From: Tritrichomonas musculus
Lineage: Eukaryota > Parabasalia > Tritrichomonadida > Tritrichomonadidae
Direction of reading: 5' to 3'
Length of the DNA: 64,000 nt
NCBI GenBank assembly: GCA_039105265.1
Contig: JAPFFF010000006.1
Span: forward strand, 4,340,001-4,404,000
The translations under genes were made by a program, and so were the position numbers. Below are positions 50,038-59,642 of the stretch, piece by piece. The notes beneath the pieces were generated by a model. That model did not search any database, was not told where the DNA came from, and was given only the letters and a program-made list of their open reading frames with translations. Position 1 is the stretch's first letter. Every line of letters starts with the position of its first letter.

Positions 50038-51444
50038 ATGGATTTTTATTTAACATCGAAATCATTAAGACTGGTCAAAGAAGCAAGAATAGAAGATGAT
50101 TTCAAACTAATTATATTTAATGATGTTATTTCTTGTTCCAAATTCACCGCAGCATTCTTATCCCCAAAGATATCGAAATTCATTAATAGTAATGCGTCTG
50201 TAGATGAATATTATATTCGTTTTCCAAGTAAAACAGATTTTTATTCAACAATTGAAGAACTTAAAAATATGATTAAACAAACAAATTTTATCAAGCAAAT
50301 TCAAGATTTCCTTGAAGGCCAACCAATTCATATCAATAATGTTATCACGTCAGAAATTAAAATGAAGTCAGGGACTATTATCAATAATGATAATAGTAAC
50401 GATTCAGTAACCACGAAATTGCTAATAATTTTTGGACAAACTTTAGAAAACAATGAAATGATTGATGGTGCATTAAATTTTCTTGGTATTAATGAAAAAT
50501 ATATTAAAATAACGCCAAAAAACTTTTTTGATCTAATTGAATTTGCTCGAATAAGGACGTATGACCAAAATAATGAAGAGCTAATTCAATTTATCGCATC
50601 AAATTTTTTTTCACTTTTTAATAAAGAAAATTTAGAGAATCGAAAAAAGCTTAAAAAATTAAGAAATCATGAACTTGAGAAAATATTACGATCACCCAAG
50701 CTTTTAATAGAAAATGAAGATTCATTATTTGAAATAATTTATTCATTAGGATCAAATTTTTACAATCTTTTTGATTACATTGAAGTTCAATATTTATCTC
50801 TTCAAAACGTAGGCAAATTAATTCAATTAATTGAATGTAACGAGCTTTCATTTCATCCATTATTATGGAGGTCAATTTGTCGACGGTTAACATATGACTA
50901 TTCAAAAAGTTCACAAATAATTAATCCGCGACAAAAACAAACATTTATTTCATGTGAAAATGGCATTTTTAATTATATGAAGAAGTCATTAAATGCCAAT
51001 CCTTATTTGGCAAAAGAGGTTGATATTGAATGCTCTAAAAAGGACTGTGGTAAAATTGAATGTCTCTTCGATAATTCAAAGGATACGCACTTTAGATTGG
51101 CCAATCGTAAAGATACCTTCATTCTCTTCGATTTCAAAAATAATAAAATAAAGTTCTCAAAATATTACTTCTCCGTTCCATCGGCAAAAAATACTGCTTA
51201 CACAGGCAGGCCAAAAACTTGGAGAGTTGAAGCGTCAAACGATAAAATTAAATGGGATTTGATCGATTTGAGACAAAACGATACAAGTTTGAATACTTGG
51301 AGTTGTTCAAACACTTTCGATTGTCAAAATAAATCTGATCACTATTATAAATACGTTCGTATCAAAGATGTTGCTAGCCATAATGACACTCAGGAATTTT
51401 TGCTCTCTGAGATTGAATTTTATGGATCTTTGATGGAGCAATGA
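50038..51444 (+). CDS. F5/8-type C (discoidin) domain protein
   Basis: A 468-residue protein. The start is set at the ATG at 50038 rather than the upstream TTG. The N-terminal half (about 1-290) is BTB/BACK-like: a folded head (DDFKLIIFNDVISCSKFTAAFLSPK, in part) followed by helices (ALNFLGINEKYIKITPKNFFDLIEFARIR). The C-terminal ~150 residues form a discoidin-type beta-sandwich: FKNNKIKFSKYYFSVPS, GRPKTWRVEASNDKIKWDLID and FLLSEIEFYGSL are typical strands. The BTB/BACK plus F5/8C layout is common in trichomonads and resembles BTBD9-like proteins. It is probably an intracellular adaptor. The ligand of the discoidin domain is unknown. Confidence 0.85.
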   Translation: MDFYLTSKSLRLVKEARIEDDFKLIIFNDVISCSKFTAAFLSPKISKFINSNASVDEYYIRFPSKTDFYSTIEELKNMIKQTNFIKQIQDFLEGQPIHINNVITSEIKMKSGTIINNDNSNDSVTTKLLIIFGQTLENNEMIDGALNFLGINEKYIKITPKNFFDLIEFARIRTYDQNNEELIQFIASNFFSLFNKENLENRKKLKKLRNHELEKILRSPKLLIENEDSLFEIIYSLGSNFYNLFDYIEVQYLSLQNVGKLIQLIECNELSFHPLLWRSICRRLTYDYSKSSQIINPRQKQTFISCENGIFNYMKKSLNANPYLAKEVDIECSKKDCGKIECLFDNSKDTHFRLANRKDTFILFDFKNNKIKFSKYYFSVPSAKNTAYTGRPKTWRVEASNDKIKWDLIDLRQNDTSLNTWSCSNTFDCQNKSDHYYKYVRIKDVASHNDTQEFLLSEIEFYGSLMEQ

Positions 51445-51989
51445 TTGAAATAAAAAATCTCTTTTTTAACTTTTTTTTTTTTGTAATAAAACGAATGTCA
51501 TCATTTGTACAAAGAATTAGATGGCTTAAAAAGCTTTGCTATTACTCATTGAATAATGGCTGGAATGATGTATTTGAATATGTATTTAAATTATATTTAT
51601 ATTAATAGAGAATATAACGAAGAAAGTGATGTTTATGCATTTGCAAAGGATGTTTATAGTGTGAGTGTTATCTTTGTCAGAGAGCTCCAACCTCAAAATT
51701 CTTTATTCAATTGCATATATATTGTTTATGCACTTGTATTGATTCTATCCTGTTTTTCAAAGTATATCAATTGAAAAAAATGCAAGTAAGTATAAATGAC
51801 CCCTCTAAAAATGATCATTCAATACTTTTTTAAAATTAAAAATTTAGCATTAGCAAACTAGCATTTAAAATGATAAATTAAAATGCATAAAAGATTTTTA
51901 AGGGAAAAAATATCATAAAATTTAATCAAGAAACAAACAAATATTTAATATAATATATATAATATTACAAAATATAATCAAATACTATT
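51445..51989. other. Intergenic region with a possible kinase remnant
   Basis: A 545-bp spacer between convergent genes; see the pseudogene call at 51556-51774. Otherwise AT-rich. Confidence 0.5.
51556..51774 (+). pseudogene. Possible fragment of a protein kinase gene
   Basis: A 72-codon frame contains YNEESDVYAFAKDVYSVSV, which resembles kinase subdomain IX (NEKSDVYAFA...YE) of trichomonad tyrosine-kinase-like kinases. Nothing upstream or downstream in any frame extends the similarity convincingly. It is probably a relic; a chance resemblance cannot be excluded. Confidence 0.35.
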
Positions 51990-52829
51990 TCACCATTCAA
52001 AATTATTTCGAGCCGTGTTTTTTGATCTTGATGATGTTGCTCGCGAAACTGAAACCGTTCTCCTTGGTCTTTGTTCCTCAGAATGAGTTGAGCAATGATG
52101 ACCAATCCATAGTTCATTCTTCTTCATATATCTTTCATGTATTGAGCCACCTAACGCTGATCTGCTAGTTTTCTTAGGTAGTGATTGTGTTTGTGTGGGC
52201 GATTGTGATTGTGTCTGTGTGATTTGTATTTCTGGGACGTAAGGTTGATTTTGTTGTTGATAAAATTGGTTTTGCTGTTGATGAATTTGAGTTTGCTGAT
52301 AAAATTGACTTTGTGATGAAGGTTGTCGAGGTGATTGAGTAAGTTTATTCCCTGTTATTTTGCGAGGCGTTTTAGTTGTTCGTGGAGTTTGCAAAGTAGA
52401 AGTGCGGAATCGATTTTGCAGACTTTGGATTAACTCTTCAGATGGCATTAACTGAAATGTACAACTTAACATTCCAAAACGTTCACCATTTGGTTTATCC
52501 ATTCCAATTTCAACATCATAAATAATTGGTTCATCTGCCGAAGATGTCAGTTCAAAAAAATCAAAAGAGCAGGTAGCAATTATTGTTGGATCAACATAGC
52601 TTTTCTCTAACATAAAAGATGCCTTTAAATTGAGAAGATGTGAATAACTAAATCCAATTCTTTTCCCTTTTTCATATGTAATTTTGCATACTGTAGCAGA
52701 TTTAGGATTAAGTAATATGTCAGGAAAGCCAGCTAAGGTAATTATAAGCGGAAATGGTTGAACTGATGTATTTACACATGAAATATAATGGACAACAAAT
52801 TCGAGAATATACTCAGAATCGTTGCTCAT
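51990..52829 (-). CDS. C2-like domain protein with Gln-rich tail
   Basis: A 279-residue protein. Residues 1-130 have alternating beta-strand patterns (YILEFVVHYISCVN, PFPLIITLAGFPDILL, ATCSFDFFELTS, RFGMLSCTFQLMP) compatible with a C2-type sandwich such as those of ciliary or centrosomal proteins. Residues 140-279 are disordered and rich in Gln, Ser, Thr and Pro (QQQNQFYQQQNQ), ending in a basic Ser/Arg segment. No calcium-binding Asp cluster is evident. The C2 assignment is an inference from strand pattern only. Confidence 0.65.
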   Translation of the reverse strand: MSNDSEYILEFVVHYISCVNTSVQPFPLIITLAGFPDILLNPKSATVCKITYEKGKRIGFSYSHLLNLKASFMLEKSYVDPTIIATCSFDFFELTSSADEPIIYDVEIGMDKPNGERFGMLSCTFQLMPSEELIQSLQNRFRTSTLQTPRTTKTPRKITGNKLTQSPRQPSSQSQFYQQTQIHQQQNQFYQQQNQPYVPEIQITQTQSQSPTQTQSLPKKTSRSALGGSIHERYMKKNELWIGHHCSTHSEEQRPRRTVSVSRATSSRSKNTARNNFEW

Positions 52830-52992
52830 TTAATTTGATTAATTTTTCGTAATTTTTTAAACAGTTACATTTTGAAAATTTTAGATTTCTTTTCTGAAAT
52901 ATTCTTTACAATTTGAAATATAAAGTATTCAAAATAAATCGTTATTAGTCTCCAAGGTAGCCGTTTAATTAGTATTTAATATCTTTTCTTTA

Positions 52993-53826
52993 ATGATTAA
53001 AAGTAAAAATGGACTCAATTTAACTGATACCCTTGCTGGATGGGAAATTATAAAAAAAGGTAATTTTGATTATGGTGATCATCTTGAAGGATATAGTGAT
53101 CCAGATAAAAAATTGCCATCTTCTTTAATTATTCATATAGCACTCCCTGGTGTAAATGATCCAAGTACAATTGATGCAGAAGTGCACAACAAGTCGGTTC
53201 ATATAAAAGCACTTATTCACAACTTTTCAATACCTCTACCGTATGAAGTCGTTGTCAACGATGACTACAGTGCTAAGTGGAAGCCGCCTCTTCTTACACT
53301 TGAAATAAAAGTTAAACAAGAAAAAAAAATCAGACGACCATTTTTAATTCACGAAGAAGAAGAAGAAATTGACGACAAAAATTTAGAAACGTTCAATGAA
53401 CCTCAACAAGAGGTCCCTCCAGATGTTGTTTATGAAGCATTCAAAGATCCAAACTCTGATGAAAAACCAAAAGTTCAAACAATCCAAAAAATGCAATATA
53501 ATATGACAACAGAAGATAAAGTTGTTACAATAGTGTTGTATGTGCCACGAGCAGTTGAAAGCACTCTCGTTGTTGATGATAATTATATATCAATTGAAAC
53601 CAAAAATGGACAACTGTATCAAGCAGAAATAAAACCACCTTTCCCACTTAAATCAGATCCTGTGATCAAATGTAATCCTGTGTCAACGACTTTAATATTC
53701 ATTGAAACAGATGAAGAAGAAAAGCCAGCTGAAAATGTTGATGATAAAAAGAAAGAAGAAGATATGGCAATTCCTGAAGAATTGCCACCTATGAAAAATA
53801 AATTTATTTATGAGCTCGAGCCTTAA
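52993..53826 (+). CDS. PIH/CS-domain protein, likely dynein assembly factor
   Basis: A 277-residue protein with two p23/CS-like beta-sandwich segments: ~43-112 (LIIHIALPGVND..IDAEVHNKSVHIKA..YSIPLPYEV-type strands, then AKWKPPLLTLEIKV) and ~168-235 (VVTIVLYVPRAVESTLVVDD, YISIETKNGQLYQAEIKPPF). An acidic linker joins them and an acidic tail ends the protein. The first segment resembles the C-terminal CS domain of PIH proteins (DNAAF2/DNAAF4/DNAAF6 group), HSP90 co-chaperones for assembly of axonemal dyneins. That fits a flagellate, but the PIH N-terminal domain is not seen. A generic CS-type co-chaperone is the alternative. It is divergent from the C2-like gene (163 bp between starts). Confidence 0.6.
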   Translation: MIKSKNGLNLTDTLAGWEIIKKGNFDYGDHLEGYSDPDKKLPSSLIIHIALPGVNDPSTIDAEVHNKSVHIKALIHNFSIPLPYEVVVNDDYSAKWKPPLLTLEIKVKQEKKIRRPFLIHEEEEEIDDKNLETFNEPQQEVPPDVVYEAFKDPNSDEKPKVQTIQKMQYNMTTEDKVVTIVLYVPRAVESTLVVDDNYISIETKNGQLYQAEIKPPFPLKSDPVIKCNPVSTTLIFIETDEEEKPAENVDDKKKEEDMAIPEELPPMKNKFIYELEP

Positions 53827-53893
53827 CGTTTTAAATAAAGTGTTTTTATAATTAATCTATAATTTATTTCTATTTTATAGTGAATAAATAAGA

Positions 53894-54205
53894 GGGGAAT
53901 CGAATTTTTCTTCACCACTTTTTGAAAACTTTTTAACTTTTTGAATACTTTTTTTATTCAATTTTTGATAAATAATGCAAAATTATATAGTTAAAATAGC
54001 TTCCCGATTCATCCAGCAATTCAAGTAGCCCGATTCGGCTTCGCGCAGCCCTGTGGTGATCACTGGTTGGTATATTCCTGAAAAATTATGTAAAAATAAA
54101 AAAATACATATCAAAAAAAGCAAATAGTTATAATTTTTCTGTAAAATTTAAATTTACGATTTTGTTGGTTAATTTTCTTAACAGAGTAAGTCAAAAGCAA
54201 AATTT
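53894..54205 (+). mobile_element. Truncated copy of the GGGGAATCG TIR element
   Basis: Aligns over about 310 bp with 55194-55500: same left terminus (GGGGAATCG, then CACCACTTTTTGAAAACTTT), same GC-richer core (GCTTCCCGATTCATCCAGCA, GTGGTGATCAC) and same tail (TTAATTTTCTTAACA-like). The right terminal repeat and the palindrome seen in the other copy are missing, so it is truncated at its 3' end. The 52-codon frame of the intact copy is interrupted here by TAG. Confidence 0.8.
53975..54127 (+). pseudogene. Interrupted copy of the element-borne microprotein
   Basis: The frame begins MQNYIVKIASRFIQQFK, hits TAG at codon 18, and continues in frame as PDSASRSPVVITGWYIPEKL and beyond. It aligns without gaps to 55275-55433, and the first stop sits at the same alignment position as a Glu codon there. 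Six of the codon differences are silent third-position changes. Confidence 0.3.
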
Positions 54206-54371
54206 TAAAAAAATCTAATTCTCCATCAAAACAAAATATCAAAAATTCCCTCTGTGAAAATTTTAGTATCATGATTTATATTATCATGGGAAAATATGAA
54301 ATCGCAATTACTGATTCTTAAGGCTCCCTATTATTTTTAAATTTTAAAACATTACATAAAAAAACGTATGA

Positions 54372-54406
54372 TTGGTTAACATATATATTAAACGTTTGTT
54401 AACCAA
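54372..54406. repeat. Perfect 10-bp inverted repeat
   Basis: TTGGTTAACA at 54372-54381 is mirrored by TGTTAACCAA at 54397-54406. The flanks CGTATG and CGTACG extend the symmetry loosely. Confidence 0.7.
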
Positions 54407-55274
54407 AAATCTAAACGTACGAAAAATAATATAGAAATTTGAAATTGTTGCAAATTTTACATAAATACACATAAAAAAATGAAACATATTCCGTTGTTTT
54501 TAATGCTATATGAAGTACTTATAATGAGTTTTTCTCATAAAAATTCAAAAAAAAGTAATAATAATTATTGATTAAAAAAATATATTTTTATGAAAACTGG
54601 TGTATAATCATAATTTCATTATATATGAAATATTCTTGCTTTTGGACTTTGTAATCCTTATAGATATTTCTGTGGATGAAAAGGTGATCATAAAGAGTAT
54701 TGGCGTCATAACTTGCTACAGCTTATATACAATGCAGCAATTTTTATATCAATAGAATAATTACTAATAGTATATTCTTATCTTTACTATAAAACATATT
54801 TATATACTTTTGATTAGATTAATCTGATATCATTTACTATATTGAAGTTAATATTTTCAGGTTTCTGCTTTGTGAATCTTTTTTAAATTTTATATATTGC
54901 TTATAAAACATCTAATTATTTAGATAAACTTGAAAAATAAGGCTCTCTATAAAAATCTGTTTCACATTCAAATGTTAATCGTCATAGTTAAATTATACCA
55001 TATAACCGTTTTTCTAGATTGAAAAAATGTTTTTAATAGAGAACTTTATTTTCATTTTGAAATTTGCATATTATTTGACTTTATATTAATTTAAAGTGAT
55101 TTAAAAAAGATTTTACAAATAATGTTATAATATAAAAATATCCATATTTTTTGTTTTGGATGATTAATTGAATCAAAAACAAAAATAAAAATAGGGGAAT
55201 CGTATTTTTCTACACCACTTTTTGAAAACTTTTAAACTTTTTGAATACTTTTTTGATTCAATTTTTGCTAAAAA

Positions 55275-55433
55275 ATGAATAATTATATAGTTCAAATAGC
55301 TTCCCGATTCATCCAGCAATTCAAGGAACCAGGTTCGGCTTCTTGCAGCCCCGTGGTGATCACCGGTGCGTATATCCCCGAAAAATTATGTAAAAATAAA
55401 CAATTTTATATCAAAAAAAGTGAAGAGTTATAA
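55275..55433 (+). CDS. Putative 52-residue microprotein inside the TIR element
   Basis: An ATG-started frame of 52 codons (begins MNNYIVQIASRFIQQF, contains SPVVITGAYIPEKL, ends KKSEEL, stop TAA). The partner copy at 53975-54127 aligns codon for codon. In the central stretch, six of about ten differing codons are silent third-base changes, which hints at past protein-level constraint. No family is recognised and no membrane or Cys motif is seen. Evidence rests on two copies only, one of them broken, so a chance frame in a GC-richer core remains possible. Confidence 0.3.
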   Translation: MNNYIVQIASRFIQQFKEPGSASCSPVVITGAYIPEKLCKNKQFYIKKSEEL

Positions 55434-55525
55434 TTTTGGGGTAAAATTTAAATTTTACGTTTTTTTTGGTTAAATTTCTTAACATAGTAACTCAAATTTC
55501 ACCTTAAGATGGCGGTTTTTTATTT

Positions 55526-55547
55526 TCCATGAGTAGCTACTCATGGA
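55526..55547. repeat. 22-bp perfect palindrome
   Basis: CCATGAGTAGCTACTCATGG (55527-55546) with one further pairing base on each side. It lies inside the right part of the 398-bp element. Confidence 0.8.
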
Positions 55548-55819
55548 TAGAAAAGCCATTCAAAAAGTGGCGTAGAAAAAAACGATTGTCCAATAAAAAT
55601 ACGTTATATATCCATATTAAAGTGAAAAATTTTTTCAAAAAGTCGAAATTGGACAGTCATTTCACTGGGCAGGAAAGCCCAGATTAAAAATCGTTTTTTT
55701 TTATTTCTTTTTAGGTAAATCATTCAAATTGGAAATTGAAAGGAAATATAACTGTCTAAAATAAAATTTGATAAAAAATAATACGAACTGATTTTCAAAC
55801 CGTTTACAAATAACATTTT

Positions 55820-56263
55820 ATGGATAAAGAAGAAAAGCAACCAGAAGCAACAGAAGCTGAAAAGAAAGATACACCTGAAGAAGAAACAAAGGAAGAAGCT
55901 GTTGCTGAAAAAGAAGAACATACAAAAGAAGAAGAAAATCCTGTAGAAGAGGAAGATGTTAATGACATTCCAGATTTTGAACGTGTCGAAAATCATCAAT
56001 TCCAGAAAGATGAAGAAGTCTATATGATTGATCCAAATGGCTTAGACCTCTGGGAAGGTATAATTGAAAAGGCTGAAGGTAATAAATATTCAATTCATTA
56101 TCCAGAATTTCCAACAGATGATGAAGATGTTGAAGGAACAGATAGAGTTTTGGTAAGAACAGATAAAAATAAAGAAATATATAATAACCAAGAAAAAATA
56201 CGTGCCGAAAAAGAAGAAGAGATTAAAAAAGCTGAATCGAAAAAGAAAAAGGGATCAAAATAA
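55820..56263 (+). CDS. Tudor-knot / chromo-barrel-like protein
   Basis: A 147-residue protein. Residues 1-58 are a highly acidic Glu/Lys-rich tail. Residues ~60-112 resemble the Tudor-knot or MRG15-type chromo barrel: FQKDEEVYMIDPNG, then LWEGIIEKAEGNKYSIHYPEF, then an acidic DE segment and RVLVRTD. In family members this small barrel binds methylated histone tails or anchors acetyltransferase complexes. The C-terminal ~30 residues are a basic helix (KAESKKKKGSK). The MRG domain of MRG15 is absent, so only a short reader-like protein is present. It is probably nuclear. The stop overlaps TAAA. Confidence 0.6.
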   Translation: MDKEEKQPEATEAEKKDTPEEETKEEAVAEKEEHTKEEENPVEEEDVNDIPDFERVENHQFQKDEEVYMIDPNGLDLWEGIIEKAEGNKYSIHYPEFPTDDEDVEGTDRVLVRTDKNKEIYNNQEKIRAEKEEEIKKAESKKKKGSK

Positions 56264-57600
56264 ATAAAGGCTTTAAGTAAATAAAGTATTAAAATAACTT
56301 TTTTCATATTTGTTCTAAATATTATTGTTTTTTGAGTTTTTTTTTAATTATAAAATGCTAATTTATAATTAAGGCAATGAATTTTTGTTATTTTATTAGT
56401 GTGAAAAATGATCATTCCAGGAATAATCTGCTAAAAAGCTATTTTTTTTACGTGGCCTCCATTTTTTCAAAAAGTGAGAAAAGTTATATGGCTACTTTCA
56501 TTTTTTGAATAATTTTTTATCGTCATAGCTAATTATGACAAATCTAAAAGCCTAGGCTAGTTTAAAGAATTTTTATAAATTAATTGTTTTTTCTTATCTT
56601 GAATTGAATTTTCTGTATTCCCTTTGAGTGTAAAGTAAAGTAAATAGCTTACATAAACATGTATAATCATATTCAAAACTTAAGTTGAATGCCACTTTTT
56701 CAATTATTTTTTTTATAAAGAAAATGTGGCAACCAAAGTAACAAAAATTGATAACCCAAAAAAGTAGTTTAACAATTTTTAAATAACTCTTAACTCAACA
56801 TTTAATAAAATAATTTGAAATATTTTGAAATCGAATTGTTCTTTACTCTTAAAAGAATGTTTTAGTAATATTGGAATAATCTGCAAAGCAAATGTTCATA
56901 CTATTCAAATTTGAATGTTTTTTTCAAATGTTGAATTAATTATTTGTAATATTTTTCAAAATTCAATGAAATTGAATAATACCAAACTTTGTACAACAGT
57001 TTGCATTTTAATGCTTTTTTTCAAAATAAAGAATATTAGCAGCAACTTCATTTAAAATCTTTATACCAAACTTATATAATAAATTTTGATGGTTTGTTTA
57101 GTGATATATAGGATTGTTATTTTGAGAATCGATATCAAAAACGTCACTTTTTTGCATCTGATACTCGATTATCAGTTTAAAAATCTGATATCGAGATTAT
57201 CGATTATCAAGATATCAGATATGAAATGTGATATAAAAATAATTGTAAACTTGATATCAATTACCGAGATCTCAAGCAGATTTATCTTTTTTTATAATTC
57301 ATATTTGTGATTTTAAAATATTTAAAAATAAATAATAGAATGTATTGATGTTTATTTTATTATTAATATCGAAAAATACATTCTCATTTAAGAAATATTT
57401 AAGATTAAACTACGATCATATATTTATCAAAAAGTTTAATTGAAAATTCTGATATAAAAAGCTGTGAAAAAAAATTCTCGATCTCTGAAATCGATTTCGA
57501 GAATCTATGCATATTTATGTATCGATATCAAAAAGTTATTCATTTATCGATCTCGAGAATCGGAGAATAACAAGCCTAGTGATATAATGAGATGAAATTA
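56264..57600. other. AT-rich spacer with a hAT-like MITE
   Basis: No gene is seen. 56264-57100 is AT-rich low-complexity sequence with isolated words such as TTTTTTCAAAAAGTG (about 56462). The MITE at 57109-57578 is listed separately; short reading frames overlapping it are fortuitous. Confidence 0.6.
57101..57586 (+). mobile_element. 470-bp hAT-like MITE with 8-bp target duplication
   Basis: The element proper is 57109-57578. The ends are TAGGATTGTTATT and, reversed, TAGGCTTGTTATT, followed by GAGAATCGA-type words on both sides. GTGATATA lies directly outside each end (57101-57108, 57579-57586). The 8-bp duplication and TAGG-type termini fit hAT transposons. The interior is full of GATATC/TCGAGA words and holds no protein. 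A decayed relative lies at 763-1004 in the opposite orientation. Confidence 0.8.
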
Positions 57601-58800
57601 TCAAACTATTCAAATTGCTTGAGAAAAAATGGTATTAAAGCAATTAAACAAGAAGTATGGATGTGAAAAAGAACAAGAACAACTAATAAACAAAAAGAGT
57701 ATTCAAATGGAATATAAATTTATTGTTGGAAATTATATGATGAAAGTAAAGCCGGAGAGCTAGATGATCAAGCACAGTTAAGAGAGGATATTACAAAAAT
57801 AGTATCTTACCCAATTTTTGAAGCTGCAGACCAAAAAATAAAATAAAAATAAAAAAAAAAAAAAAAGAATCTGTTGAAGAGTATATAAATAATGAAATAT
57901 TTTTTTGTTTATAAATGTCTAGTGAAGAAGGCTATCATTCTGATTCTGGTCCACAAAAAATAAAAGCAAAGCAAATAGATAACAAAGATATGTTTACAGT
58001 ACCAATTTATCAAGATACTACATCAAAATATAATTGCGTGAATGTAATTGATGGGAAACAAAGTCTTAGAAAAACTGTTACTGCTTTAGAAGAAATCATA
58101 AAAATTGGATATATGGGAACTCATTATTTATTGGTTTATATTACCAAAGAAGATGAGGAAAATGACAAAAGTTGATAGACTTTGAAAAATATGATTGAAA
58201 TGCCTATTAATATAGTTTGAGAAAAGGATTCAGGAGATTGTATTGATGAAATATTAGATGAAAAAAGTTTATCTTATTAAATCAGAAAAAAGAATTAAAA
58301 ATGAAATCTCTGAAGAACAAAAAGAGGATTTATTTAATGTATTGAATGTTGAAAAGAAATCTTCTTATTTGATGGTATCAGTAATTTTAAAAGATTTTCA
58401 TTTGAGGAATTGTTTTTCAATTATTAAGAAGATGTAGTCAAAATCATATAATTTATTTTATTATTTTTATTAATTCAAGGTTGGAAAGGTATTAACAACT
58501 CTTTATTTGTTTCCATGGTTTAATAAACAGCTAATTCCATTTATATATGGCCAATTAACAAGTGTATCAATTTGGGAAGAATTTTAAAAAGATAAAATGA
58601 GGTCAAATCGAATAAAAGCCGTAAATACTGATGAACAAGCAATAAAGATTCAATTGAAGATATCATAATTTCCTACAATAAAGAAATTACTGAAATTCAA
58701 AAGCTTTTCCTACACGATCCAAATGATAACTCAATTTATTGGGATATTGAAGACTAAAAGCTCTTGGATGAAGAAGAAGCTGAAAAAGTATCAATATAAC
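57600..58800 (+). pseudogene. Decayed protein gene, family not recognised
   Basis: Short gene-like fragments follow each other on the plus strand in changing frames with many stops: LYDESKAGELDDQAQLREDI (about 57733), an ATG-started frame of 86 codons at 57915-58175 (MSSEEGYHSDSGPQKIKAKQ, then VIDGKQSLRKTVTALEEII), KSEKRIKNEISEEQKEDLFN (about 58280), TTLYLFPWFNKQLIPFIYGQ (about 58497) and EITEIQKLFLHDPNDNSIYW (about 58687). Composition is protein-like between the breaks. The 86-codon frame could in principle still be expressed. I recognise no domain. Confidence 0.5.
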
Positions 58801-59200
58801 TTAATTTTAAAGAAAAGACCATTACTTTCTTTTATCATTCCAACCAAGAAACTTAATAAAGTATCATTTTTCTTTCTTTGAGAGTTTATTAAAAAGTAAC
58901 AAAAGTAAGGAAAAAGTAATCCTTTTTATTTTAATTTTTTATTACAAAGATCTATAATATCATTTATTATACCTTTTATCTTAATATAATAAAACAAACC
59001 CCAAAAAAATAAGACCTGAACTTATCCAGCCATCATATTGTTTTATAATCTTTGGATAATATTTAATTTAAGTATATTTTTATTTGCAATTGTAATTATA
59101 TTTGTGAACTATTTTATTGTTTTTTGATTAAGATATTTTAATAAAACATTTTTTCAGTTATTTTTTTTATAAAGCTCACAGAATTTTTATTTCATCCTAT

Positions 59201-59250
59201 TACCTGATAAATCTCACAGCCAGATAAATCCTAAAGTCAGATAATATTAT
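59201..59250 (+). repeat. ~17-bp degenerate tandem repeat
   Basis: Three imperfect units: CTGATAAATCTCACAGC, CAGATAAATCCTAAAGT, then CAGATAATATTATC. Confidence 0.55.
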
Positions 59251-59260
59251 CTTAAATATT

Positions 59261-59362
59261 GACAAACGTTGTTGATAACAACAGACAAACTTTGATGCTA
59301 ACAATTGACAAACGTCGATGCTAATAACTAACTCACGTTTTTGCTAATCACAAACTTTTGTT
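59261..59362 (+). repeat. 23-bp degenerate tandem repeat, four units plus a partial
   Basis: Units start GACAAACGTTGTTGATAACA, GACAAACTTTGATGCTAACA, GACAAACGTCGATGCTAATA and AACTCACGTTTTTGCTAATC at 59261, 59284, 59307 and 59330, exactly 23 bases apart, with a partial fifth at 59353. Confidence 0.75.
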
Positions 59363-59499
59363 AGTTTTTTACTGAAAGCATTAATAAAGATTTTTATGCT
59401 CTGTTATTTTTATAATAAAATTTTAACTAAATTATTGTTTATTTGAATGTTTTTATATAGATATTGTCTTTTTTCTAAAAGAAAAAACTGTTAACTAGA

Positions 59500-59526
59500 C
59501 ACTTTTTGAACTGCGTTCAAAAAGTG
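59500..59526. repeat. Perfect 12-bp hairpin with 3-base loop
   Basis: CACTTTTTGAAC (59500-59511) pairs exactly with GTTCAAAAAGTG (59515-59526) around TGC. Confidence 0.8.
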
Positions 59527-59642
59527 GCGTTTCTTGTTGTTTTTAAAAACAATACTTAGAGTTTTAATATTTCTATTTGAATTTTGAACAAAGTGTCTTC
59601 CATTTGTAATTTTTATATTTCAAATTCAATATGATAGATTTG

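Larger units (their letters stand above)
55184..55601 (+). mobile_element. 398-bp TIR element with 10-bp target duplication
   Basis: The element proper is 55194-55591. The left end is GGGGAATCGTATTTTTCTAC and the right end reversed is GGACAATCGTTTTTTTCTAC, both followed by a C/G-rich dinucleotide and CACTTTTTGAA (29 of 33 positions agree). AATAAAAATA flanks both sides (55184-55193, 55592-55601). A 9-10 bp duplication with long terminal repeats is typical of Mutator-like elements. The interior has a GC-richer core, a 52-codon frame and a 22-bp perfect palindrome. Confidence 0.8.
53827..55819. other. 2-kb spacer with two copies of a short TIR element
   Basis: Contains element copies at 53894-54205 and 55194-55591 and a hairpin at 54372-54406. 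The ~990 bp between the copies are AT-rich without credible genes. The stretch 55602-55819 leads into the promoter of the Tudor-knot gene. Confidence 0.65.

Noticed and set aside
53894-54205. A possible small nuclear RNA, because of an Sm-like AATTTTTGA and a GC-richer core
   Set aside because: No U1, U2, U4, U5 or U6 signature is present, and the second copy with terminal repeats and target duplication shows it is a mobile element.
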